NCBI GenBank assembly: GCA_020632695.1
Contig: JACKFB010000002.1
Span: forward strand, 62,001 to 126,000
Source: Deltaproteobacteria bacterium
Lineage (GTDB): Bacteria > Myxococcota_A > UBA9042 > PHBI01 > JACKFB01
Direction of reading: 5' to 3'
DNA length: 64,000 bases
In this document: positions 17,332 to 25,310 of the stretch, piece by piece
How the letters are laid out: every line of letters starts with the position of its first letter
How positions within the stretch are numbered: the stretch's first letter is position 1
Made by a program: the position numbers and the translations under genes
The notes under the pieces: generated by a model
What the model was told of the DNA's origin: nothing
The model's input: the letters and a program-made list of their open reading frames with translations, nothing else
The model's database searches: none

Positions 17332-19539
17332 ATGTCCCACGTGCCGCCAAGGTACGCCCGAAACGCAGCCCCGGTGCTGAGCGCCTTGCTCGCTGCTCTG
17401 GCCTTGCACGTCGCCTGCGGCGGCTGCCCGTCTTCCGTACCGACCGCCAGCGCGCCGGCGTCCTCACCCACGACGGACTCGGTGCCGACCCAGCAGCGGC
17501 CGACCGACCCCACCCAGCAGGCCGACACCGGGCCGCCCCAGCAGAACGAGACCTTGCAGGAGAGCGTGGACCGCCGGTGCCCGCGCAAGTCCTTCACCCG
17601 GCTCGTGGAGAACGCGGAAGCATGTCCGGCGGGAGCGTGGGTCGGCGAGACCGACGCCGCGACCTGCCCTCGGGCGGAGCCGGGTTGGACGGTCACGGCG
17701 GTGTTCCCGAGTGGCGGTGGAGCGCTGTCTCCGGTTCAGCGAGCCCCCTTCTGCGCCTACGAGTGGAACGGTGCGGGGCAACCCGATCCCTGCGGCCTCC
17801 CCGATGACCGGACCACGAACAAGGCCGCGGGTGAGTGGTTGGAGAGGGATTGCCGCGTGGTCGCCCCCGCGGGCGGCCTCCCGGAGATCCTCGCCGGCTA
17901 TGCCAACGACCGGTTCGCGCGGGGCCTCACCCACGTAGAGGTGCCCGACGCAAAGGTGCTGCCCTTGCTCGGCGCGGACACCGGCCACCAGATCGCCCTC
18001 GTCGCCATCGTCGACACGATCGAGGACGAAGTGCCCGCGCCTGTCCCCGAGTGGGCCTTTCACGGCCTGGCCGTCCAGGGGCTCGCGCGGGCGGTCGCGT
18101 GCCAGCGAGATCCGAAGGCCTGCCTGGCGCGTTTTCTGCGTGTGCAGGCGCTGAAGCCGGGTCCCGACCCCTCCTCGGCCGCGGCCTTCGCCTATCAGGG
18201 CATCGGGCTCGCCAAGGCCATCCGCGCTGCCACCCAGCAGCTCATGAGGCGTTCCGGCGACGACCACGGCCTCCCCGGAAAGGTGATGAACCTCTCGTTG
18301 GGGTGGGACCCGAGCTACACATGGGTCGACGGAACCGCGGCCGCCGACGGACTCGAGCGGGTGTCGGTGCGGTTGGTCCGCGCTGCGCTCGTCGAGGCAT
18401 CCTGCGCCGGCGTCCTCGTGTTCGCGGCCGCGGGCAACCCCGCGGGGGGGCGGGCTCCGGCCGGACCCATCTATCCGGCCGCGTGGGAGCGGGTCCCGGC
18501 ACCTGGCAAGGACCAGTGCGATTGCCTGAGAACCTGCGACTCGCGCAAGGCCTGCACCAGGTGCGACGAGCTCGCGGCGAGCCCGGACGAGTCCCTCATC
18601 CAGGCCGTTGGCATGGTGGGCGATGCCGACGAAGAGCTGCTCGGCGCGAGGGCCAAGGGCATGCCGCGTCTGGCCGCTCCAGGCTTCTTTCAGGCCACCC
18701 CGATGCCCGACTCAGATAGCTTCGAGATCAGCGACTCCAGTCCGCTGCGCCTGCCACTGATGACCGGTAGCTCGATGAGCACCGCCGTGCTCTCGGCCAT
18801 CGCTGCCTCGGTCTGGTCCGTCAATCCGAAGCTCCCGCGCCGCGACGTCGTGCGGGCGCTCTACTCCAGCGGAGAGACGCTTCCGATCGACGCCGACTTC
18901 TGCCTCTCGGGGACGAGCGGCTGCGGAGCGACCCATCGCGCGTCATTCTGTCGCTCCGTCGTGGCCGCCGGGGGCTTCGCCACCGCCGGCGATGCGGCTC
19001 AGGCCTTCGCGTCGGCTTGCACCGCGGCCCGCCAGCCTGCGGGCGAGGCGCCCCAGGCAGAAGAATCGCTGGACACGGCGCGGGACGCCGTCGAGGAGCT
19101 CCCCACGCGCATCGACAGTAACTACGACCCCGCTACCGAACCCGCTGCCGGCGAGGAGCCCCCCGACGATTTGCCTGCGGGAGCGTTCGTCCAGCCCTGG
19201 GTGATCGCCCCGCAGCCTTCGCGTGTCCCGTGCAGCGTGTGCACGCTGACCTCGCGCGCCAGCACGTCCAAGTCCACGCTGACGCTCCTCACGGCGGACT
19301 GGCTCACGGACGCCCTCAATGTGCGCGGCTCGACGCTGGAGGTGGTCACCGCCGGAGGCGAGACCCGGACCTTGAGCCTCCAGAGGGCGCTGGGCACGGC
19401 GGCGCTCCAGCCCGGCCAGACCTACGTCGTCTCGGACCTGGATGTCACGGCCGCCACGGCCGCCACGATGTACTGGCAAGCGACCGAGAATGGGGTCACC
19501 GTCACGATGACCACCCCGCTGCAGACCTCCGCCCGCTGA
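17332..19539 (+). CDS. subtilisin-like (S8) serine protease, probable lipoprotein
   Basis: A 735-residue exported protease. The ATG at 17332 leads into a signal peptide with a weak lipobox (ALHVAC, C29), then a Gln/Thr/Pro-rich spacer. The S8 catalytic set can be placed: D228 in VAIVDT, H244 in FHGLAVQGLA, oxyanion N369 in FAAAGN and nucleophile S481 in TGSSMSTA. The 16-residue D-to-H spacing is short for subtilases. About 100 residues with Cys pairs (CDCLRTC, CTRC) are inserted between Asn and Ser. A C-terminal beta-rich domain of about 120 residues follows an acidic linker. It is divergent from the ECF sigma gene (166 bp gap), which makes co-regulation plausible. Confidence 0.85.
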   Translation: MSHVPPRYARNAAPVLSALLAALALHVACGGCPSSVPTASAPASSPTTDSVPTQQRPTDPTQQADTGPPQQNETLQESVDRRCPRKSFTRLVENAEACPAGAWVGETDAATCPRAEPGWTVTAVFPSGGGALSPVQRAPFCAYEWNGAGQPDPCGLPDDRTTNKAAGEWLERDCRVVAPAGGLPEILAGYANDRFARGLTHVEVPDAKVLPLLGADTGHQIALVAIVDTIEDEVPAPVPEWAFHGLAVQGLARAVACQRDPKACLARFLRVQALKPGPDPSSAAAFAYQGIGLAKAIRAATQQLMRRSGDDHGLPGKVMNLSLGWDPSYTWVDGTAAADGLERVSVRLVRAALVEASCAGVLVFAAAGNPAGGRAPAGPIYPAAWERVPAPGKDQCDCLRTCDSRKACTRCDELAASPDESLIQAVGMVGDADEELLGARAKGMPRLAAPGFFQATPMPDSDSFEISDSSPLRLPLMTGSSMSTAVLSAIAASVWSVNPKLPRRDVVRALYSSGETLPIDADFCLSGTSGCGATHRASFCRSVVAAGGFATAGDAAQAFASACTAARQPAGEAPQAEESLDTARDAVEELPTRIDSNYDPATEPAAGEEPPDDLPAGAFVQPWVIAPQPSRVPCSVCTLTSRASTSKSTLTLLTADWLTDALNVRGSTLEVVTAGGETRTLSLQRALGTAALQPGQTYVVSDLDVTAATAATMYWQATENGVTVTMTTPLQTSAR

Positions 19540-19546
19540 CCCGGCT

Positions 19547-19572
19547 GGCGTCTCCCGTTCGCGGGGGACGCC
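19547..19572. terminator. strong hairpin with UUCG loop between convergent genes
   Basis: An 11-bp stem (19547-19557 with 19562-19572, one G-T pair) closes a TTCG tetraloop, right after the S8 protease stop and before the end of the convergent 19577 gene. There is no T-run on either side, so termination is inferred from position and stability. Confidence 0.5.
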
Positions 19573-19576
19573 GCCA

Positions 19577-19876
19577 TCACCCGGTGCGGTCCCCGACCGG
19601 GTCGTGCCGCGCCTCGCTGATGAGCGTGTCGATGGTCTCCATCAACCTGTCGAGCCGCGCCGCCTCGGCCGACAAGCGGCGCCGCGCGTGAGCAGGGATG
19701 CCCACGCCCTGGGCATCGACGTGCTCGACGAGCACCGCGTGCAGCACGGCGAGACGCTGCCCGACCGAGTCGAGCTGATCGGGCCCCCAGCGGCTCTGGG
19801 CGCCATCGGTCGACCTCGCCTGCGGCAGCGAGGCGGTGATCTCCAGCGGGCTCTGGACACGGGGTTCGGCGCACAT
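19577..19876 (-). CDS. small hypothetical protein downstream of a kinase
   Basis: A 99-residue soluble protein, with ATG one base after the kinase stop codon. It is helical, with a Leu/Ala/Arg amphipathic stretch (RRLSAEAARLDRLMETIDTL) near the C-terminus and no recognisable domain. The tight spacing suggests translational coupling, so it may be a kinase partner or substrate. It could also be non-coding read-through, since it is short and unconserved to my eye. Confidence 0.5.
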   Translation of the reverse strand: MCAEPRVQSPLEITASLPQARSTDGAQSRWGPDQLDSVGQRLAVLHAVLVEHVDAQGVGIPAHARRRLSAEAARLDRLMETIDTLISEARHDPVGDRTG

Positions 19877-19877
19877 C

Positions 19878-20768
19878 TCACACCACCCAGGACAGACGCC
19901 GCAGCGCCGACCGCGCGCTCTGCGGGCGCCGGACACGGTCCTTCTCGAGGAGCGCCATGACGAGGTTCGCCAGGTCGGCCGGGACCGCGTCGCACAGGGC
20001 GTCCACCGGCGGCACCCGCTCGCGCAGGTGCGAGGTCATGCACTGCGTCACCCACGGCTCGCCCGCCTCCGGCGTCGCGAAGGGCAACCGCCCCGTCAGC
20101 GCCGCGTAGAGCACGCAGCCGAGCGCGTAGAGGTCGGAGCGCTCATCGCCGCCCCGCCCCAGCCAGAGCTCCGGCGCCATGTGGGTCGGCGGCCCCATGG
20201 CCACGCCGGCCGGCGCGCGGAAGAGCTCCGCCGGCTGCGCGAACCCGAAGTCCACCAGCACCGCGCGCTCCGTCTGCGCGTCGATGCGCTCCACGATGAG
20301 GTTCGACGCCGTGATGTCGCGGTGGATGATCCCGCGGTCGTGGATGTGCGCCAGCGCGCCCAGGGTCTGGGCAGCGAGCCGCACGACCCGCGGCCACGGC
20401 AGCCGGACCTCCTTGCGCATCAGCTCCTCGAGCGAGGGGCCATCGATGTAGGCCAGCACCAGGAAGGGCCGCTCGTCGGGCGTCCAACCGCGGCCCAGCA
20501 CCCGCGCCACGTTGGGGTGGGCCAGCCGCGCGCACAGCCGCCCCTCCTCGAGGAATCGACCCGCGACGTCGGCGTCGCAGCTCCGGTCGTCGCGCAGCAC
20601 CTTGAGCGCCACCGTGCGCCCCTCGACGCAGTCGTGCGCCCGGTACACATGGGCCCAGGTCCCCGTCGCGATGCGGCGCTCCACGCGATACCGGCGTCCC
20701 AACTCGGCGCCGATCGGGATCGACCGTCCTGCGCCACGGTCCAGACGACCCGCCTCGATGCTCTCCAT
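19878..20768 (-). CDS. eukaryote-like Ser/Thr protein kinase, soluble
   Basis: A 296-residue kinase consisting of little more than the catalytic domain. Visible motifs are a relaxed glycine loop (IATGTWAHVYRA), the VALK lysine K56, HRD at 149-151, N156, DFG at 173-175, MAPE near 195, and SDLYALGCVLYAALTGRLPF. The catalytic-loop lysine usual in Ser/Thr kinases (HRDxKxxN) is Thr here (T153), which may lower or alter activity. There is no transmembrane or sensor domain. The ATG at 20768 is preceded by GAGGTG. The small 19577 gene follows one base after the stop. Confidence 0.88.
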   Translation of the reverse strand: MESIEAGRLDRGAGRSIPIGAELGRRYRVERRIATGTWAHVYRAHDCVEGRTVALKVLRDDRSCDADVAGRFLEEGRLCARLAHPNVARVLGRGWTPDERPFLVLAYIDGPSLEELMRKEVRLPWPRVVRLAAQTLGALAHIHDRGIIHRDITASNLIVERIDAQTERAVLVDFGFAQPAELFRAPAGVAMGPPTHMAPELWLGRGGDERSDLYALGCVLYAALTGRLPFATPEAGEPWVTQCMTSHLRERVPPVDALCDAVPADLANLVMALLEKDRVRRPQSARSALRRLSWVV

Positions 20769-20951
20769 CGCCCACCTCTCGATCCGGGGGGATTCATCGA
20801 GGTGTATGCGAGCGGCCTCCCATTCCTTACAGCACGACGCGAACGCGCCGGACAGCACGGCCCGAACGCACCGACGCCGTGCGCCCCACGCGAGGCGCGC
20901 GGTCACCGCACCGCCGAACGAGCGGGCCCCACATCGCCATCGCCCAAGAAG

Positions 20952-20979
20952 AAGGGGCTGCGGAAACCCGCAACCCCTT
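20952..20979 (-). terminator. rho-independent terminator after tRNA-Thr
   Basis: A 12-bp stem with one mismatch (AAGGGGTTGCGG pairing with CCGCAGCCCCTT on the minus strand) closes a four-base loop and is followed by CTTCTT. It starts 8 nt after the encoded CCA of the tRNA. Confidence 0.75.
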
Positions 20980-20986
20980 GAATTCA

Positions 20987-21062
20987 TGGAGCCGATGATC
21001 GGACTTGAACCGACGACCTGCTGATTACGAATCAGCTGCTCTACCGACTGAGCTACATCGGC
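20987..21062 (-). tRNA. tRNA-Thr (anticodon CGU)
   Basis: 76 nt including an encoded CCA. The acceptor arms GCCGATG and CATCGGC pair fully. The D-arm GCTC...GAGC, the 17-nt anticodon arm GCTGATTCGTAATCAGC with loop TTCGTAA (anticodon CGT, reads ACG) and the T-arm GTCGG-TTCAAGT-CCGAT are all present. The discriminator base is U. Confidence 0.95.
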
Positions 21063-21075
21063 GCGACGGCGGGCG

Positions 21076-21103
21076 AGTATAGGGAAGCTCACTCGACGCG
21101 CAA
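21076..21103 (-). promoter_or_regulatory. sigma-70-type promoter of tRNA-Thr
   Basis: On the minus strand TTGCGC (21098-21103) is followed after 16 nt by TATACT (21076-21081), 14 nt before the mature tRNA 5' end. Position and match are good. Confidence 0.7.
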
Positions 21104-21152
21104 GAGGAAACGGGGAGTTGCTCGCGCCCCGGCGGGGGGCTATGACCGGGGG

Positions 21153-22379
21153 GTGGGACTTCTCGACGGACGGCGGCTCCTGCTCGGGGTCGGGGGCGGT
21201 ATCGCGGCGTACAAGGCGCCGGAGCTGGTGCGCCGGCTGCGCGAGGCGGGGGCCTCGGTGCGGGTGGTGCTCACGGACGCCGGGGCGCGATTCGTGTCGG
21301 AGCTTGCGCTCGAGGTGGTCAGCCGGGCGCCCGTCGGCCGCGGCCTGTGGGAGCCCTCCGATGCCTCGGGCATCGTGCACACCGACCTGGGCAAGGAGGT
21401 CGACCTGATCGTCCTCGCGCCCGCCACGGCGAACCTCATCGGGCGCATCCGCCATGGGCTGGCCGACGACCTGCTCAGCACCACGGTCATGGCCTGCCAC
21501 ACGCCGGTGCTGGTCTGCCCGTCGATGAACAGCGAGATGCTCGCCAACCCGCTGGTGCGCGAGAACATCGAGGCGCTGGCCGCGCAGCCGCGGTTCAAGG
21601 TGCTCGAGCCCGGCTCGGGCCTGCTGGCGTGCGGCGTCACCGGTCCGGGGCGCTTGCCGGACCCGCCGGAGATCATCGAGGCCGCGGCCGGCGTGCTGAC
21701 CCCGACCACCCTGGAGGGGGTGCGTGTGGCGGTGTCGGCCGGACCCACCCGCGAGGCCCTGGACCCCGTGCGCTTCCTCACCAACCGCTCGAGCGGCACC
21801 ATGGGCTATGCCCTGGCGCGGGCCTTCGCGGCGCGCGGCGCAGACGTGACGTTGATCTCCGGTCCCACCGGCCTGCGGACCCCGGTGGGTGTCACCCGCC
21901 GCGTCGACATCACCAGCGCCGCGGAGGCAGCGGTCGCGGTGGAGGAGATCTTCCCGTCCTGCGACGTGCTGGTGATGGCGGCCGCCATCGCCGACTACCG
22001 CCCGGCCACCCGCGCCGAGCACAAGCTCAAGAAGGACGCCGGGCCACTCCACCTCGCGCTGGAGCGTACCACCGACATCCTGGCGACCGTGGCGGCCCGC
22101 CCGGATCGCGCCGGCCGCGTGCTCATCGGCTTCGCGGCGGAGACGCGCGACGTGGAGGCGCTGGCGCGCGAGAAGCTCGACCGGAAGGGCCTGGATTGGA
22201 TCATCGCCAACGACGTGGCCGGCGTCGGCGTCGGCTTCGGCACGGGTGACAACGCCGGCATGCTGGTCGGACGCGACGGCACCACCACCGAGCTGCGGCG
22301 CGCGTCCAAGGATGCCTTCGCCGAGCGGGTCGTCGACCTCCTCGGCCCGGCCATCCTGGAGCGACTCGCCCGTGGCTGA
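21153..22379 (+). CDS. coaBC: phosphopantothenoylcysteine decarboxylase / phosphopantothenate-cysteine ligase
   Basis: A 408-residue bifunctional enzyme of coenzyme A synthesis. The N-terminal CoaC half binds FMN (GVGGGIAAYKA) and decarboxylates phosphopantothenoylcysteine; the catalytic His is H76 in IVHTDLG and the Cys is C160 in LACGVTGPGR, one and two positions from the E. coli numbering. The C-terminal CoaB half (from about residue 187, VSAGPTREALDPVRFLTNRS) couples cysteine to phosphopantothenate using CTP. The GTG at 21153 is chosen because it starts right before the flavoprotein fold. The stop overlaps the next start by 8 bp, so coaBC and the glycosylase gene are cotranscribed. Confidence 0.95.
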   Translation: MGLLDGRRLLLGVGGGIAAYKAPELVRRLREAGASVRVVLTDAGARFVSELALEVVSRAPVGRGLWEPSDASGIVHTDLGKEVDLIVLAPATANLIGRIRHGLADDLLSTTVMACHTPVLVCPSMNSEMLANPLVRENIEALAAQPRFKVLEPGSGLLACGVTGPGRLPDPPEIIEAAAGVLTPTTLEGVRVAVSAGPTREALDPVRFLTNRSSGTMGYALARAFAARGADVTLISGPTGLRTPVGVTRRVDITSAAEAAVAVEEIFPSCDVLVMAAAIADYRPATRAEHKLKKDAGPLHLALERTTDILATVAARPDRAGRVLIGFAAETRDVEALAREKLDRKGLDWIIANDVAGVGVGFGTGDNAGMLVGRDGTTTELRRASKDAFAERVVDLLGPAILERLARG

Positions 22380-23223
22380 GCAGGAGGACCGACGCACGGC
22401 CATCCGCTCGCTGCTCACCGGGGTCGCCGCCGACCTGCGCGCCTGGGCCGAGTGGGCCGCCGACACGGGCGCCGACGAGCTGCCCTTCGACGACTCGCCG
22501 CCCGTACGCCCCCTCAGCGCTCGGCTCGCCGTCGCCGCGCCCGCGGCGCCTCGCGACGCGGTCCCCCCCGCGGCGGCACGCCCACGCCCGGCCGCCGATC
22601 GCCCGCGCACGTCGCCCGGTATCGCCGCCGCGCCGCCGCCTTCGGCCCGCCCGGGGGCCAGCAGCCCCGAGCTGCTCGCCGTGCGGCAGGACCTGGGCGA
22701 GTGCACCCGCTGCCGCTTGCACGCCGGCCGCCACAACATCGTCTTCGGCGTCGGGAACCCGGCGGCCGACCTGGTCGTGGTGGGCGAGGGCCCCGGCTAC
22801 TACGAGGACCAGACGGGCGAGCCCTTCGTCGGACGCGCCGGCCAGCTCCTCACCCGCATGCTCGCCGCCATCGGCGTGGCTCGCGCCGACGCGTACATCT
22901 GCAACGTCGTGAAGTGCCGGCCGCCGGACAACCGCGATCCCCTCCCCGACGAGGTCGCTGCCTGCGCTCCCTTCCTGGAGCGGCAGCTCGAGGCCCTGCG
23001 CCCCAAGGTCATCGTCCCCGTCGGACGATTCGCCGCGCAGGTCATCTGTGGCACCGATGAGAGCCTGACGCGCCTGCGTGGCTCGGTGCGCGCCTGGCGG
23101 AGCATCCCCGTGGTGCCCACCTATCACCCGGCATATCTGCTGCGTCGTCCGGAGCACAAACGGGAGACCTGGAGCGACCTGCTGCGGGCGCGTGCCCTGC
23201 TACGCGAAGCGAAGCCCGACTGA
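22372..23223 (+). CDS. uracil-DNA glycosylase, family 4 (Fe-S type)
   Basis: A 283-residue DNA repair enzyme that removes uracil from DNA. Residues 1-95 are a charged then Pro/Ala-rich extension, probably disordered. The catalytic domain begins near residue 105. Four cysteines match the 4Fe-4S pattern of this family: C111, C114, C182 and C198. Motif A is GEGPGYYEDQTGEPFVG and the C-terminal motif is HPAYLLR. The GTG start lies inside the end of coaBC. The long N-terminal extension is unlike the usual roughly 200-residue enzymes, so a start nearer residue 90 is conceivable, but no better start signal was seen. Confidence 0.9.
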   Translation: MAEQEDRRTAIRSLLTGVAADLRAWAEWAADTGADELPFDDSPPVRPLSARLAVAAPAAPRDAVPPAAARPRPAADRPRTSPGIAAAPPPSARPGASSPELLAVRQDLGECTRCRLHAGRHNIVFGVGNPAADLVVVGEGPGYYEDQTGEPFVGRAGQLLTRMLAAIGVARADAYICNVVKCRPPDNRDPLPDEVAACAPFLERQLEALRPKVIVPVGRFAAQVICGTDESLTRLRGSVRAWRSIPVVPTYHPAYLLRRPEHKRETWSDLLRARALLREAKPD

Positions 23224-23348
23224 GCGACCCGTCGGCGGGGCGGGCTCCGGGGTCTGCCACCGGCCGGTGCACAGAGTGCCACGAGCCAAGGTCTGCGGGC
23301 CCGCGCGGCACGGCTCCGGTCGATGTGCCGGCACTGCCCACAAAGAGA

Positions 23349-23379
23349 GAGGCCCGACCGGCGATGCCGATCGGGCCTC
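23349..23379 (-). terminator. rho-independent terminator of the HU gene
   Basis: The minus strand has a GAGGCCCGA / TCGGGCCTC stem with further inner pairing, followed by TCTCTTTG. It lies 64 bp past the HU stop codon. Confidence 0.65.
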
Positions 23380-23442
23380 CGAGCCCACGGACGTGGGAGG
23401 CAGCGCGCCTCGGGACGGGCCCGGGGCGCACCGCGGTTCGAC

Positions 23443-23715
23443 CTAGAGCGAGTCCTTGAACGTGCCCGAGGGCTTGAAGCCCACGGTCTTCGAGGCCTTG
23501 ATCTTGATGGTCGCGCCCGTCTTCGGGTTGCGGCCCTGGCGCGCGGCGCGCTCCTTGACCTTGAACGTGCCGAAGCCGGGGTACGAGAAGCGGCCGCCGC
23601 TCTTGACGGCCTCCTGGAGGCCGTTGAAGACCTCCTGGACGATCGCCGCGGTCTCCTTCTTGGAGCGGCCGTTGATCTGCGAGTGGACGTGATCGATGAG
23701 CTCAGCCTTCGTCAT
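23443..23715 (-). CDS. HU-family DNA-binding protein
   Basis: A 90-residue histone-like protein that bends and packages DNA as a dimer. It opens with MTKAELIDHVHSQ and carries the family signature near residues 45-65 (FSYPGFGTFKVKERAARQG), then the beta-arm with GRNPKTGATIKI and a conserved FKPS end. The ATG has a strong GGAGGAGG. Length is typical. A good promoter lies about 220 bp upstream, which implies a long leader. Confidence 0.95.
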   Translation of the reverse strand: MTKAELIDHVHSQINGRSKKETAAIVQEVFNGLQEAVKSGGRFSYPGFGTFKVKERAARQGRNPKTGATIKIKASKTVGFKPSGTFKDSL

Positions 23716-24239
23716 GGGAGTTCCTCCTCCGGTCTTGCGGTCATGCCGCAGTTGCAATTTCCACGCGAGACCCCTTTGGGCATTTCCCGGCGGGGGATCA
23801 CTCGCGTGACGCGTCAACAAGATGATGCGTTGCATGGTGACCGGTCCCAGATGGATCGGTCACGGGGGCGTCACACGGGCTGACGCCGGAAACCAAGGTT
23901 TCATGGGCTCCAGAGAGCCTTCTCAAGGTGCGGCGCCATCGTAGGGACCCCGGATCTTGGGTGTCAACCCCGAATCGACGCGTTTTTCCGCGTGGATCAA
24001 GGGTGAAACGTGTATCGCGCGAGTTCTCGAACCATGTTGCGGCGTAATTTCAGGCACTTGCGGTTGTGGACCCCGGTGGCCGCCACGAGCAGAAATCGCG
24101 TATCGGCTACTGTTTCAGGGGCTCTGCGAGCCTTTCCGGGTCCCCGCGGGGGGGCTCGGAGGGGTCCCTGTGATCACGAGACGCGGTCTGACGCAGTGCG
24201 CGCTGGCCTCGCCCGCGAGGGTCGGGTACACAGTCCGCC
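23716..24239. other. gene-free divergent intergenic region (524 bp)
   Basis: It lies between the HU gene and queA and is less GC-rich than its surroundings. It contains the HU promoter (listed) and, in the HU leader, an inverted repeat GTGACCG...CGGTCAC at 23837-23863. I see no convincing promoter for queA and no small gene. Confidence 0.6.
23938..23967 (-). promoter_or_regulatory. sigma-70 promoter, probably for the HU gene
   Basis: On the minus strand a perfect TTGACA (23962-23967), an 18-nt spacer and TACGAT (23938-23943). Transcription would start near 23931, leaving a leader of about 215 nt before the HU start codon. Confidence 0.65.
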
Positions 24240-25310
24240 GTGTCCGCCACACCCCATCCGGGCGAGCCGACGCTCGCCGACTTCGACTTCGAGCTGCCTG
24301 CCGGACGTATCGCGCAGACGCCGGCCTCACGCCGCGAGGACGCCCGTTTGATGCTCGTCGACCGGAAGGGCGTCGCTCCGGTCGCCCACGCGCACGTCTC
24401 GGCGCTCCCCGACCTGGTCAGCGGAGACGAGCTGCTCCTTGTTAATGATGCCAAGGTGGTCCCCGCGCGGCTCATCGGCCGCAAGGCCTCGGGGGGACGC
24501 GTGGAGTTCCTGGTGCTGGAGTCGTCCGCCGACGATCCCACGCTGGTGCGGGCGATGGGCCGCGCGTCCAAGGGGATCAAGGCCGGGACCGCCGTGCAGA
24601 TCGCGCCGGGAGTCGCGGTCGAGGTGGTCCACAGCCTCGGCGACGGCCTCTACGATCTCCGGCTCCCCGGTGGCGAGGGTGAGCCCTGGAGCTTCCTCGA
24701 CGCCCACGGCGAGCTGCCGCTGCCTCCGTACATCGCCCGGCCCGAGGGCCCCACGGAGGCCGACGCCGAGCGATACCAGACCGTCTTCGCCTCCCAGCCG
24801 GGTTCGGTGGCGGCCCCCACGGCGGGCCTGCACTTCACCGAGCCCCTCGTCGCCGCCCTGCGCGCCCGGGGCTGCCAGCTCCTGCCGGTGACCCTGCACG
24901 TCGGCCCCGGCACCTTCCTGCCGGTGCGCACCGAGCGCCTCGCCGACCACCGCATGCATCGCGAGCGCTACGCCATCCCCGAGGCCACCGCCCAGGCCAT
25001 CGCCGAGGCCCGCCGCGACGGGCGCCCCGTGCTGGCGGTAGGCACCACCGTGGTGCGCGCCGTCGAGTCGGCGGCCGATGCCTCCGGCGCCGTGCGACCG
25101 GGCGAGGGCTCCACCGACATCTTCATCCGCCCGGGCTACACCTTCCGGGTGGTCGACCAGCTCCTGACCAACTTCCACCTGCCCGGCTCCACCCTGCTCA
25201 TGCTGGTCGCGGCCTTCGCGCGCCTGGAGACGGTACGCGCCGCGTACCGGACGGCCGTCGCGGACGGCTACCGCTTCTTCAGCTATGGCGACGGGATGCT
25301 CCTGCGATGA
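24240..25310 (+). CDS. queA: S-adenosylmethionine:tRNA ribosyltransferase-isomerase
   Basis: A 356-residue enzyme that transfers the ribosyl part of SAM to 7-aminomethyl-7-deazaguanine in tRNA, the step before final queuosine formation. The family N-terminus is clear (LADFDFELPAGRIAQTP), with LLLVNDAKVVPARLIGRK near residue 62, TAGLHFTEPL near 196, LHVGPGTFLPV near 220 and TNFHLPGSTLLMLV near 310. Length is normal. A GTG start with no clear ribosome site is used; the true start could be a few codons off. It overlaps tgt by 4 bp (ATGA). Confidence 0.96.
   Translation: MSATPHPGEPTLADFDFELPAGRIAQTPASRREDARLMLVDRKGVAPVAHAHVSALPDLVSGDELLLVNDAKVVPARLIGRKASGGRVEFLVLESSADDPTLVRAMGRASKGIKAGTAVQIAPGVAVEVVHSLGDGLYDLRLPGGEGEPWSFLDAHGELPLPPYIARPEGPTEADAERYQTVFASQPGSVAAPTAGLHFTEPLVAALRARGCQLLPVTLHVGPGTFLPVRTERLADHRMHRERYAIPEATAQAIAEARRDGRPVLAVGTTVVRAVESAADASGAVRPGEGSTDIFIRPGYTFRVVDQLLTNFHLPGSTLLMLVAAFARLETVRAAYRTAVADGYRFFSYGDGMLLR

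Noticed and set aside
16404..17696. Longer sigma-factor reading starting near 17696
   Set aside because: The extra N-terminal residues are antisense to the S8 protease gene and lack sigma features.
19878..22739. 953-residue open frame including the kinase
   Set aside because: It runs through the tRNA-Thr gene and antisense to coaBC; the kinase starts at 20768 after a proper ribosome site.
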